Assembly (NCBI GenBank): GCA_910890315.1
Contig: CAJVGD010000042.1
Coordinates: forward strand, 1,426,001 to 1,490,000
Direction: 5' to 3'
DNA length: 64,000 bases
From: Serendipita indica DSM 11827
Taxonomy: Eukaryota > Basidiomycota > Agaricomycetes > Sebacinales > Serendipitaceae
The notes below the pieces were generated by a model. It did not search any database and was not told the DNA's origin. It saw nothing but the letters and a program-made list of their open reading frames with translations. This document shows, piece by piece, positions 10,249-21,468 of the stretch (positions within the stretch are counted from its first letter, which is position 1; each line of letters starts with the position of its first letter). Position numbers and translations under genes: made by a program.

Positions 10249-13200
10249 TCATGGTTTCTTGAGCCCCTTCTTCAGCACCGCGTTTGCAGCTTCTAACTTT
10301 TCAAGTTTGGTCTCCGCCTCGTACATCTTCTTGAGCAGGAAGTCAGCTCGTTGCCTCGATGCTCCGGACGCCAGGATGCCACTGTCGAGAGGGCGAATCT
10401 TTTCTAGTTTCAAGAGCTCATCTTCGCATGCTCGGATGGTAGACTCTGCCGATGCGATGGCTTTGTCGTTGAGTGCAATGTCTTGGACGGACCGGAATAT
10501 CTCATCTAGGATGGGTTCAGTTGTAAGCTTACAAGATGTTGATTGACTTGACCATTGACAAGGCGTTCAAACACGTATCTGTAAACCGGTCGTCCTGGTC
10601 GGATGGTGGATGGTCGACCTGGACGAGGTCAGCGACGAAAAAGAGTTGGCAACGGGTCTTACCATCCGAGGTCGTGATCGAGATCAATTCAGCGTGTTCC
10701 ATACTTCGTAACGCAGCTTCATCGCCCTTGAAGGGAAAGTCGAGAAGGACGTCGTAATAAGGCAGCTGCAGCATGGTGAATAACCTCGTCTGATCAGCGG
10801 CGACTACGTACTTCTGTAGACTTGGAGAGGGCCTTGAGGATAAAGAAGACTTGCTGCGGAGACCAGCGCATTGATTTCGCTTCCTCTTCCTCCTCGCCAA
10901 AGGCATTCTTGCGCAGCTCTGCCACGCCTCGGGTAATGATATCCTCCACTGCCATTTCCACTGGCATTCCATTCTTTACCTTGTGACACAACTAGATTCT
11001 TCCTCAGACACTACACGAGTCGATGGATTTCTCACTTACTGCCTCAAGATCGCTCGAACGGCCCCCAAGTCTGTCGATCTGAATCTTTTGTTGTCGAGTA
11101 AGGTTCGATTGGACGCCATATTGAGCCAATCTATCCTGGACAAACGAAAGGGCAGTCGAGGAATCGGCATCAGCGATTGCAATGGACGTCAAAGGCTTGG
11201 CGGGGAGAGCTATACGAGAGGTTTAGTAAGGCAGTATGGGGAGCCATTCTAGACCATTTGCACCTTTTTCGAGTTTCCTTCCATTGTCACGGTTGTCGCT
11301 CATGACCACTACGTGTGCAATCCCACCATCAGCGAGCCCAGCGGCCCAGTCTGCCAGCACGACCACTAGCTCATCAGTGAACTTAGTCTTGGTCGCATAG
11401 TTCTTGATTACGACGACAGGAAGAGCCCTGATTTCCTCGTCAATCTCTGTCCTCTCCGAGTAGGTCGGCACTGGTCGAGGTCCTTCTGTCTCCTCCTTGG
11501 CTCCTTTCCATTGACCGGGAATCAACTTCTCTGCTTCCTTCTTTCCTTCTTTGACAATTCCTTGAACAGCGCCTTGGACGGTGTGGACGGCGCTGCCTGC
11601 CCAGCCTTCCTTCTTTGGAATACTTGTGTCATCGAAGCTTTCTTGTGGCTCAGGATCCTCTTCCAATTTCTCTTTGATCGCCTCCTTTGCATTGATTACC
11701 CTTTCCTGGGTCGCGATAACTGCATTCTCGACCGCTGGAGGTGGCTTCCTTGGTTTGTCCTCATCCTTTTCTGTCATCTTCTCATCCCCAATACCGAGTT
11801 CACTAGTCACCCCCGTGCCTGCCACGGCGTCGACTCTTCCATCATGATATGTACCGAGTTGAATTTTGGCAAGAGCCTCTTTAAGATGCGCCTCAGTTTG
11901 CTCTTGGAAGTCCTTCTTGATTTCCTTGCCACGCTCGAATTCTCGGTATCGGGTAGAAACACCCTTAAGGGCATTTCCAACCACCTCCAGGACTTCTTTG
12001 AGCTGAGTCTCGACTGAAGACGATAGGCCAGCTATCAAGTTCGTTAGGGATGAAGTTGACAAGGAAAAGGTAACGCACTCTTTTGTCCGATAAGCCCTAC
12101 ACTGGCGAGGTCGATAAGATTGGTGAAATTGTTGAACCAGGTGAAAACCGGCCAATATCCTGTCGAGGTCAATACCAACCACTAAACTGGTCAACCGGCA
12201 TACCAGTTTGCGCTGCTAGACCGTTGATGACGTCTGCGTCGCTCTTCCCCTTATTTAGTAACTCGCAGTCGATGACAAGGACGTGACTATGTGAGCGATG
12301 AGTAAAGCATAGGAAAGTGTTAACCACGCACCGATCCGCATTCTTTAGAGCTCGAGTTAACATAGATGACTTTCCACTACCTTGGGGTCCATGAACAAAG
12401 GCAATTGTGCCTATGAATTGAATTAGAAATGCAGGAGAGTTGTGAGTTTCACTCACTGGGTAGGTCAGACAAGTAGCCGCGGAGTGTGTTTTCTGCATCC
12501 TTTCTATCCTTCCAAATACTCTCGTTGCCGGATCCTCCTGATCGCTCCTGTCTGCTTGACTTCTTGCCAAAGAAACTAAAGCGATCAATGGTATTTCTCC
12601 TTATCCATTTGACGATGCGGAACTCTGTAGATTGTGAGCTCGTTCTCGTAGGAAGCTACTATACATACCATGGTAATCCAGCCACCCAACTACCTTTGCT
12701 TGGACCATGAATGACCGAATGGGATCGAAAATCTTTTCATGTGAGTAGAAACTCAGCACCGAGGAAGGAATCCACACACCAGATAGGATAAAGAGCCGAG
12801 AAGGAAGACCATAACAGGCACGACGATGCGTGGATGAGAGGTCAGCCAGTCCCAAATTGCCTGTGTCTTGACTTTTCGCTCATAGACTGTAGCCAGTCTT
12901 GTAGGCTTGTTATCACCTTTTAGCCCAGGGACTTTGCTTGTCAGCTAAATTTTGATGCCCAGTGTGCAAACGCACTCGCTGGCTCGTCTACGAGCGTGAA
13001 ACCATGCACGCAGTTGTGCGCCCGAGTCGCCGCTCGCAAAGTTGAAAACTGGATGGTCGAGTATCGAAGATTGCCAGCCGGAACAGGAACAGGATTGCTG
13101 ATGTTCGACACTTGGCCGTAATGCTACAGAATGTCAGGCGACTGCCTTGCGAGCGACGGGTGCTTACACGAAGGATGTCGTACAAGGTTTCCTAGAATTT

Positions 13201-13909
13201 TATCTTAAATTGAAGAAGTATAGACCAGAATCCACAAACCTGGTAGATATCTGGGCCTTCAAAGTAGACTTTCATGTCATTACTTGCATATCGACGCATG
13301 TCTTCCTTCCATGGCCTGCCACGAACCAGCCATACATCTCCCTTGTTGTCGCCTAACCAGGACTTGATGCCTCCCAACTCTTTGACTTGTCGTTTTATTT
13401 CAGCTTCCAAAGCAGGTGGGTCCAACGGTTGCTCTCCATCAGCCGGTTGAGTGAGCTGCGTATACTTGAACTTGACAAATGCACCACCGTCTTTAACTCT
13501 GCGCATATAGATTAGACTCAGAATCTAGACTCAGGAAACGCAACATACCGGGGTTCGACGCTCTCGACTTTGAAGCCACTCGTCTTGACTTTACTCAACG
13601 TCTCTTTAAGAGCATTAATAACCTCTGGGCGATTATATGCCGAAAGATAATGTCGAATACTTTCCCCTCATCAGCGCGGTTTCTTCAAGGCTGTCAGACT
13701 CACTCCCAAGTCCCGAGTCGTATCGGAAATATCGAATCCACGAAAAGAGTTCCTTCTCGCTCGATACTTTCTGCTACTTTATCGCCCGCAACCTGCCCAT
13801 TCGAGTTCCATCGCCGCCCGAGTCGCGCAAAGTTGAACCCAGCCTCGTTTCGCAGCAACGATGTGCCGCATCGTGTGAATTGACCAGATATTCGGGTATA
13901 AGGACGCAT
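10249..13909 (-). CDS. YME2: Mitochondrial escape protein 2 (inner-membrane RRM and AAA-like protein)
   Basis: Seventeen exons from 13909 down: 13704-13909, 13549-13659, 13240-13498, 13168-13191, 12976-13123, 12780-12931, 12669-12732, 12457-12624, 12332-12410, 12204-12286, 12079-12159, 11264-12031, 11040-11209, 10812-10991, 10663-10765, 10553-10618 and 10249-10505. These give about 972 residues with all phases closed. The start is a basic, Arg-rich mitochondrial presequence (MRPYTRISGQF). An RRM-like region follows (GGAFVKFKYTQL, LYDILRHYGQVSNI). Then a membrane segment (VVPVMVFLLGSLSYL) leads to IFDPIRSF. The P-loop is GPQGSGKS in exon 9. The C-terminal part has the family's ALPAKPLTSI, RPGRPVYRYVFERLV and a coiled-coil end. 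Yeast Yme2 affects mtDNA nucleoid structure and mtDNA escape. The region between residues about 430 and 680 is charged and longer than in yeast. One internal exon is only 24 nt. Confidence 0.93.
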
Positions 13910-14260
13910 ATTTCGTCCTTGGAGGACTTTGCACACAAGTGCGACTGTTTTCTACAAAATGGTCGGGATCCAAGATGACGTCTCGTGACGGCAAAGGGCA
14001 AGGCCAAATAACTCTGCAAAGTATCTCGAACATTTATTATTTATAGCAAGGTTTTTCGCGTTTCGAGGTCTCTCAAGACAATCTCATGGACGAAAGGCTC
14101 GGTTCCGGGATGATGGCAACCCACGGTTCTGATGTAATTTAAGGAATATACTGAATCCATAAGAAGCACCCACAGTTGGACCCGACCACAACCGCGCCAT
14201 TTCAAGAACACTCAAAAGATACTCAGACGCAGGCTATCCACTGCAATCGTTTGTGTACTG
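13910..14260. other. Divergent intergenic region between YME2 and the FunK1 relic
   Basis: No gene is seen. The region must hold the YME2 promoter on the minus strand and whatever promoter the FunK1 gene had. It contains short AT-rich stretches (around 14030-14050) and no clear repeat. Confidence 0.5.
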
Positions 14261-16760
14261 ATGGCATTGGCACAAACAGGGATAATCCTTTCGAGCACTC
14301 CGAGAAAGACCTCTCAGAGCGTGGAGCAGCCCACCAACAGCCAGGATGACCTGACCGATGCGGAATACGACGCCGATCCCGATGACTGGGTGTCTACTCT
14401 CTTCAAAATATTTTGTCCAACTGGTTCAACCCGGCACATTGCTCGACGATTTTCCAGCCACTAGCGCTGCGGGTACTTTGGAGGGGGCCGTGCGCGATGC
14501 ATTTTCGAAAGAAATAAGATCAATGCGCTTTCCGAACGTTGAGAATAGTGACGAGACTAACGAAACCGAGGAATCTACTATCAAAAAGGAGCGGGAATTG
14601 TATAGCCCTCTTGTCAGTGGTCACGGTATCGCCAAGGCGTGACCTGCTGGCTAATACCTAATCGACAGAGAGACTCATTTAATGATATGCTCAGCAGTGT
14701 TCAAACCCGTCTTCGATGTTTCAACATTGACTCGCATCGACCAATGGCCGCTACTGGCCAGAAGATGTCACCCGACCTCGCTTTCGCATTGGATTATCAA
14801 ATTCGCGCGGCCTTCGATCAGGACAAGGTCTTCCTACACCCTGCTGTTTACGTCGAGGTAAAGCGGAACTATAAAGTCGACATACCCTTTCGAACATCAA
14901 CTCCACAAAGCCCTGGTACCCAGCAAAATCTCCTGGCTGAACAGACAAAGTTGCTTAAACAAGTCCCGCAATACGTTTACTATGGACAGCTACCATGGCT
15001 ACCATGATGTTACGTGTATTTTTCACGATGACTGGTCACCTCGCTCGGATCTGGAAGTTTACACCAGACAAATAGAGAGCATCGACTATCTCAACGATCC
15101 TGATGCACTTCTCAGGTTTGTTCATGCATTGGCATTGAATGGCCTTCAGGGTTTGGCCGATAAAAGACAGAATACATGAGTACACTCTCTTCCAGCAGTA
15201 CGAGAATCGACGATACGACAAGGACAAGGCAACGCGACCACCCAGCATTCCGACGTTGCTCGCACGTGGAACAATTTCTATGCCCAACTACGCAGATCTC
15301 GATCTCCCAACGCTTGGCATCGACGCGGTTGAATATGTGCTCAAGAGTGGGGGTGAGCAGGATGCGGTTCAAAGTGCGTCAGCGAATTCAGGAGATGAGG
15401 CTACCAATGCAACCTCCGATGCCCGTCCCCAAATCCTCAGAATACTAGTGCGTCAATCGACCCATCTGAAACTGGGCTACCACCACGATCCACCCCGGAG
15501 CGGCGCTTTGACTGGTTGCTATTCAAAGAAGTCGGAAGGGACTTGGCCAAAACTAGTGACTTGCCGGAATTTACCAACGTGTTGCGTGACGCCGTAGCAG
15601 GTTCGTCCTTTCACATCATAGTAAGGCGCAAATGATAACGAAGCGTCTAGCGCATGAGAGCTTGTATACAGCCGGTGATATTATTCATAGGGACATTTCT
15701 TCTGGGAATATTCTTGTCTCACTGTCACCCCTTGGCAAAGCTCACGGAATACTCATCGGCTGGGAAAGGACACAAGGAAGGTTTTGCAGGAGAAACGATC
15801 GCCGATGACCGTAAGCACCACGCTGTTCTTATCGAAGGGATTTCATCTTTGAGCAGGGCACTCCGCTCTTCATGTCAATCGCACTCGAACATGAACCGCT
15901 TCACAGAGTCTGGCATGATCTCGAGTCATTCTGGTTGGTGTGCATATACATGACCATTCGCCATGTCTCGTTGTCGAATTCGACACAGTCATTCTCAATC
16001 GGGAAAGACGGAAGGAGACTCTTTGGACGTACTTTACTAGAAAACAATCCAGGCTCTCAGCGCTTCGAAGATGGGGTTGCTGTTCGCACATCTGGAGGTA
16101 ACAGGCTGCCCCGAACTGAGTGATGGTCTCTCCGAGGTACAAGAGTCGCTCCAGAAGCTCTATAACTTCCTTTCAGGGTTAAAAAAGATGGACTCCGAAC
16201 TTGCAAGATACAGCGACGAGTTCAAGTCTGGCGGTCTCAACAGAACTGGCCATTACAGTACTGTTACCTGGGAAGATCTCGAGAATATCCTGAAGAAAAG
16301 AGGAGATGCGATCCATATCATATCTACAGGCGAGCAAGGATTCCCATCATCCAACGCTCTGCCAGACTCCAAGAGCATAATTAGGCTCCAGAAGCGACTA
16401 AGCAGCCTTGGTAATGACCTGCAGCGAATCTCTTTCCTCAGTCACGGCGATTTTCTCTCTTGGTTCGAGATCTCCATCGAGACACAAGAGCAGGCCGGGT
16501 GGGATCCTTGCGAGTTGGAAGACGAGCCCTCAGAGACTCGCGTTCTTCCTCGAGGCAAAAAAAGCCAACCGATATCACACAGCAGAGGCCCCCAGTTCTA
16601 CTCTCCGCGCAAAACTCGCTCTAGTGGTGTTAGTGCCAGCATTAGATCCTCTATGGGCAGCAACGTCAGCAAGGGGTCGCGCAAACCCTTTGAAGAATCA
16701 CAAGGAGACCCACGGGAAGGCCCACAAGAAGTCGACAGAGGCGCTTCAAGCTCTCGGTAA
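14261..16760 (+). pseudogene. FunK1 fungal-specific protein kinase, apparently broken (copy A)
   Basis: FunK1 kinases are expanded in Agaricomycetes and have a divergent eukaryotic kinase fold. Exon-like blocks run from 14261 (MALAQTG start) through about 14668-14963, 15000-15370 and 15480-15600 to the catalytic part: IIHRDISSGNILV, near 15675, is the HRD catalytic loop. FMSIALEHEPLHRVWHDLESFWL, C-lobe, lies about 15880-15950 (shown here in part: HRVWHDLESFWL). The tail (CPELSDGLSEVQESLQKLY, then Ser/Arg-rich) runs to 16760. Directly after GILI, where the family has the Asp-Trp-Glu equivalent of DFG, the frame shifts. Compared with copy B, a 7-base gap removes the Asp codon region. Exon joins before 15480 cannot all be closed. 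The gene may be a relic, or I may have missed an intron. Confidence 0.7.
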
Positions 16761-16908
16761 GAATCCTTAGACCCATGACTGATTTCGTGTACTTTTAGAG
16801 AGAGAAAACGCGCAAGGATAGGATGAAGGCTGTCGCTCATCGGTATATCCGAGAATACTCGAGTCCTCTATGCTTATTATGTCCTATGCATTCAGTGTGC
16901 GTTGTACC
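15550..16908 (+). repeat. Inverted repeat arm A (3' part of FunK1)
   Basis: This segment is matched by the reverse complement of 25457-26834. Similarity starts abruptly at AAACTAGTGACTTGCCGG (15550), runs with only scattered substitutions and a few short indels through the kinase C-lobe and tail, and fades about 150 bases past the stop, near 16908. By eye identity looks above 90 percent over most of the length; I could not compute it. The arm is 3' gene sequence including introns, so it arose by DNA duplication and not from mRNA. Confidence 0.9.
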
Positions 16909-17508
16909 AGTCATCTGTGCCCCCAGATAATAAGCGGACTCATCCGAGCATTGAAATAGATGGAAGCTCACTATACGAGAATCTGCTTCATGGCAGAGCC
17001 CTGACGAGCAGTTGCGATTGTCACCATTATGACTAGATTGTACTGCTGAAATAAACTGTCTTTCCTATCTTCTTGTCCGCAGAACCACTCGCGTGCACTC
17101 ATATTGTCGTAGCAATCAAAAAGAACACACTCTCGGATGTAAAATTGTATCTTTTTCTCACTCCAAATGGCAGCGACTAGATATCCAGACTCTGTCGAAT
17201 ACTTTTTGCGTCGGGTGTATGCATAGTACTATCAGCGGTCTTGGTCATACCAGAAGTTCCTTCCTGAGTTTTCCTTTGTGAACTTCCTCTGCGTGGATTA
17301 TGCTATACACCGAACGTGATAATAGAGACCTGGACTGTTCGAGACTGTACACACTATGAAATCCAGATATGAAGCTTGTGGGTGAATAAAAACCAATAGT
17401 CTTCATGTCAAACATATACAAGCTTAACGGATATACGCGAAATATAAAGGCACACCGATGCATGTGGGTGAACAGCCAACAGCTCGGCCATAGAGCCGCA
17501 AGTATAGC
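16909..17508. other. Gene-free stretch next to the inverted repeat arm
   Basis: No coding frame with domain character is seen. It has an AATAAA at 17050-17055, several hundred bases past the FunK1 stop, and otherwise unremarkable mixed sequence up to the 3' end of the zinc-ribbon gene. Confidence 0.5.
17050..17055 (+). terminator. AATAAA, possible polyadenylation signal
   Basis: AATAAA lies 290 bases downstream of the FunK1 copy A stop, just outside the repeated segment. Only its orientation supports a link to that gene. Confidence 0.25.
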
Positions 17509-17995
17509 TTAATGCCCTTGTCCAGGATATCCTCCTCCAGGCTTAGGTGGTCCTCCAGCGCCCCAACCGTAACCCGGCTGCTGCTGATATCCTCCAGGCG
17601 TACCATACGGACCCGGCTGCATAGGCGGCGGCGCACCAACGCGTTGCGGTTCTCCTCTATCTTGATCAAGTCTCCATTGACATACTGGGCAAAGCCAGAT
17701 ACGCTTCTTGCTCAGCGGGAGAAAGTTGAGCGGAATGAAGCAGCTGTTTACAAAGTCCAATGAGTGTTATATGGAGATGCTGAGAGGATATAACGTACAA
17801 TTCCAGATATGTTTTCTTCGTTCCGCCGACTATCGAGGCTGCCAGGGTTTCAGTCATATGGTCTGCTACAGACAGCTACTGACCATTGTGACACCTCGGA
17901 CATATCCTCGCTATGCCATCACTCATTTGATCAAAGTCATTGTTACAACCAACTACGGCGCACTCCATCAGGCAAAATTCACAAAGTCTAGGCAT
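17509..17995 (-). CDS. Zinc-ribbon-15 family protein with Pro/Gly-rich tail
   Basis: Three exons: 17884-17995, 17799-17838 and 17509-17743, about 128 residues. The core fits the fungal zinc-ribbon-15 pattern: a first pair in ICPRCHN (residues 31-37), a short spacer with Lys-Lys-Thr-Tyr, then the hydrophobic FCFIPLNFLPLSKKRIW and a second pair CPVCQW. The hydrophobic piece suggests the ribbon is membrane-associated. The remaining 50 or so residues are Pro/Gly/Gln/Tyr-rich (PGGYQQQPGYGWG). Introns are 45 and 55 nt with GTCAGT and GTACGT donors. No molecular function is known to me for this family. Start choice is moderate: the ATG gives MPRLCEFC, and a second upstream exon cannot be excluded. 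Confidence 0.75.
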
Positions 17996-18424
17996 TTGTA
18001 CCTACTTACGAAACAAACTAAACAAAGAGGAATAGTTAGTAGATGATTGAGTTCAAGATGGATGCGCACAGGCCATTTTTGCGGTTTTGGTGGAGGTCAA
18101 GAGTTGTGAGACCACCGAGAGCGCAGCCCTTCGGATTTCTTGCGGTGCTTGGCGCAAGCAGAGGAACAATTCAAGCCATATCTTAGAAGTTATCCAATGG
18201 ATGAACGGAAACATATGCATAAGATTAAAACAATGAGCACTACTAACGAGGCTGGTCACGTCCTACGTCAGAGGAGAGCGGCCCATACATGATGGAGAAG
18301 CGATAAAGGATAGGTATGATACGAGTAGTAACGATTAAGCGACGGTGGGTGATCAACAGAGAGCCCGAAATACGCGCGAGTCGAGTCGTCCACAATCGTG
18401 TCGGAGCCATTTTAATTCCACATA
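17996..18424. other. Intergenic between zinc-ribbon and YPT1 genes
   Basis: Both flanking genes are on the minus strand, so this holds the YPT1 3' UTR and the zinc-ribbon gene promoter. No further gene is seen. Confidence 0.5.
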
Positions 18425-19416
<992 letters not shown>

Positions 19417-19598
19417 GGTCAAAGTTGCAAGGAGGTGTAGCGGTTCAAACGTCTCCTCCACCTTTGGCCTGGCGTCACCAGCCATGAGCGCCAGTTTGAC
19501 CATTTCAGCAGCTGGAAAATTCAGTTTCAGCTTCAATTCGCGTATTCATCTCCCCGGCTCATCATTGCCAGCTCCCGGACTCTCTTGCTCTCTCCGCC
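19417..19598. promoter_or_regulatory. Shared divergent promoter region of YPT1 and the HAD hydrolase
   Basis: Only 182 bp separate the two ATGs, so the core promoters must share or abut here. It is CT-rich on the plus strand near the HAD start (CTCTTGCTCTCTCCGCC). No TATA box is evident. Confidence 0.5.
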
Positions 19599-20765
19599 AT
19601 GCCTGTATTGTTTGTCCCGTTCTCTCCTGCTGCCTTTGGGTTTCTAAAGTCTCTACAGAGACACTCGATTCAAGGGCATCTGCTTTGATATCGGTGGAGT
19701 CGTCATTACGTCCCCATTAATCGCTATTGCACAGTATGAGCGTGAACGCGGCTTTCCAAGAGACTGGCTCAACGTCCTCATGTGAGAGAAAATGCGATTA
19801 TATTTCACGACTCAGTGGTTATAGAACTGGACACGGGCATGGTGGCTCATGGCAGCGATTCGAGCGCGGTGAAATCGACCTTTACACCTTTTACGACGGA
19901 TTTGGTCGAGATCTCTCCGATGTTCGACGCGGAAAGTCTTGGTACGCACAATACTGCACGAAGAAAGGCTGGAGTAAGTACGTTGACCTTGGCTGTCGAC
20001 ACTCCCTAAAGCATTTACCAGCATTCCCAACCCTCCCTCCGAGCTCTGAAATGAAAGTAGATGGTAGAGAGGTGTGTATTCTTTCTTGTATATTCACAAC
20101 AGCTCATGTACATTTATAGCTCTTTGGGCGAATGATGCGAGGCTCCCAGTTTGACGATCTGGTTGTCCGAGCTATCAAGATCATAAGAGGTATGATCACT
20201 ACTAGCTATTTGACCCGTTACCGACCTTGACAGCCACAAGACAATACCGCGTCGTGGCTATCACCAACAACTTTGCCGGCTCGACGAGCAACGTAGACGA
20301 AGAGGAAAAGAAATTCCTTGGATGGGATGGAGGAGCAGCTTCCACGTCTTTACAGCTCCGCGCATTGTTTGATGACTACATCGACTCGTCTGAAGTAGGC
20401 TTAAGGTGAGCAGCTATTTGAATGTCAAGGTTTACTCACGACGTAATAGGAAACCGGATCCAGCAATATACAAACTTGCCTGTGAGCGTAACAGTCTCAA
20501 GCCGCAAGAGACCATTATGCTCGATGATCTTGGAATGTGCGAGCAACCTATCCCTTGCATTTCGTGCCACTGACAAAATGCAGGAACCTAAAACCTGCGA
20601 AAGAGCTGGGAATGACCACGATTCGTACGTTCTATGAAAATGTAACTCAGTGCCTGATTCGCTGCAGAGGTCAATATCGGGCGTTCAGAGGAAGCAGTCC
20701 GGAAGCTTGGAGAGTTACTTGCGCTCGACTTGTTGGATGGAGGTGCGCCTATGTCGCGCTTGTGA
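19599..20765 (+). CDS. HAD-superfamily hydrolase (ACAD10/epoxide-hydrolase N-domain type)
   Basis: Model: first exon uncertain (19599-19618), then 19659-19781, 19825-19973, 20022-20071, 20120-20189, 20234-20405, 20450-20536, 20584-20624 and 20668-20765, about 269 residues. From exon 2 on all phases close. HAD motif I is FDIGGVV, with Gly where classical phosphatases have the second Asp, as is usual in the subgroup found in ACAD10 and in the N-domain of soluble epoxide hydrolase. The cap region has GSWQRFERGEIDLYTFY. Motif II is the Thr in AITNN, motif III the Lys in RKPDPAIY, motif IV LDDLG. The substrate cannot be told: possibly phosphorylated small molecules. An upstream in-frame stop forces a short first exon, whose 40-nt intron has a weak GTTCTC donor. 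Confidence 0.82.
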
Positions 20766-20894
20766 GATTCCGGCGGCAGTCGAACATCTCATTCACTTCT
20801 ACCGCTAAACTGTCTTGTGAATTAAAAGGGGTTTGACTATAAGAAATGATGTCCAGCGAAACCGAATGCGTGTTCATCATCTATGAAATTGAAA

Positions 20895-21294
20895 CTAGAA
20901 CGGCTTGTCCTCTGCCGGCGTGGTATCCACCCAAGTTTGTCCAAGCTATCGACCACCAGCATATTTATAGCACGTGCAAGGAAGAGGAGAGAGGCGTCAG
21001 CCAACATCATCACCATTCGTTTGGACGAAAAACGAAAGAAACGCACAAGCGGAATCTTCTTGAGGACGTCGTTCTGGAATATAGGTGTATTTGAAAGTAA
21101 TAGGGAGACTGTAGCACCGACTCCGACGCCCCAGAGGGCGAGCGAGGGTGTCCACTGCTTGAAGCCCTGTGATAACAATCCAAAAAATGTCGGCAAGGAG
21201 TAAAAGAGTATAAATAATCTATGCTTACAGCTTGTGTGAATCCAAGTGGCCGTCTAAGCGGTGCTACAGTGCGGATGAGGAGCGTGCGTGCCAT
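20895..21294 (-). CDS. QCR10: Ubiquinol-cytochrome c reductase subunit 10 (complex III)
   Basis: Three exons: 21229-21294, 21047-21166 and 20895-20945, giving 78 residues; yeast Qcr10 has 77. This is a small inner-membrane subunit of complex III that lies beside the Rieske protein. The N-terminus is basic (MARTLLIRTVAPLRRP). The family core KQWTPSLALWGVGVGATVSLLLS is a single membrane helix (key part WTPSLALWGVG), followed by TPIFQNDVLKKIPL, and the conserved end VDTTPAEDKPF. Introns are 62 and 101 nt. The gene is 174 bp downstream of the BCS1-like gene on the same strand. Family and location are well supported; the exact boundaries follow from the conserved tail. Confidence 0.9.
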
Positions 21295-21468
21295 AATGTC
21301 GAGAGTTGGTCGAGGCCAGTCAGTATACTGGCTGCCACCGCCAACTCTTAGTTTACTTGTGTTATAGTGAAATTGTACAATTCGAATAGAGACTTGAAGA
21401 CAGGATGAATACAGTGCGCATCAAATAGCAGCGAATAATGTTCGAATCCAATTCCATAACCCAGCACT

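Noticed and set aside
11511-12017. Plus-strand 168-codon frame
   Set aside because: Antisense of the large YME2 exon 11264-12031; no family resemblance.
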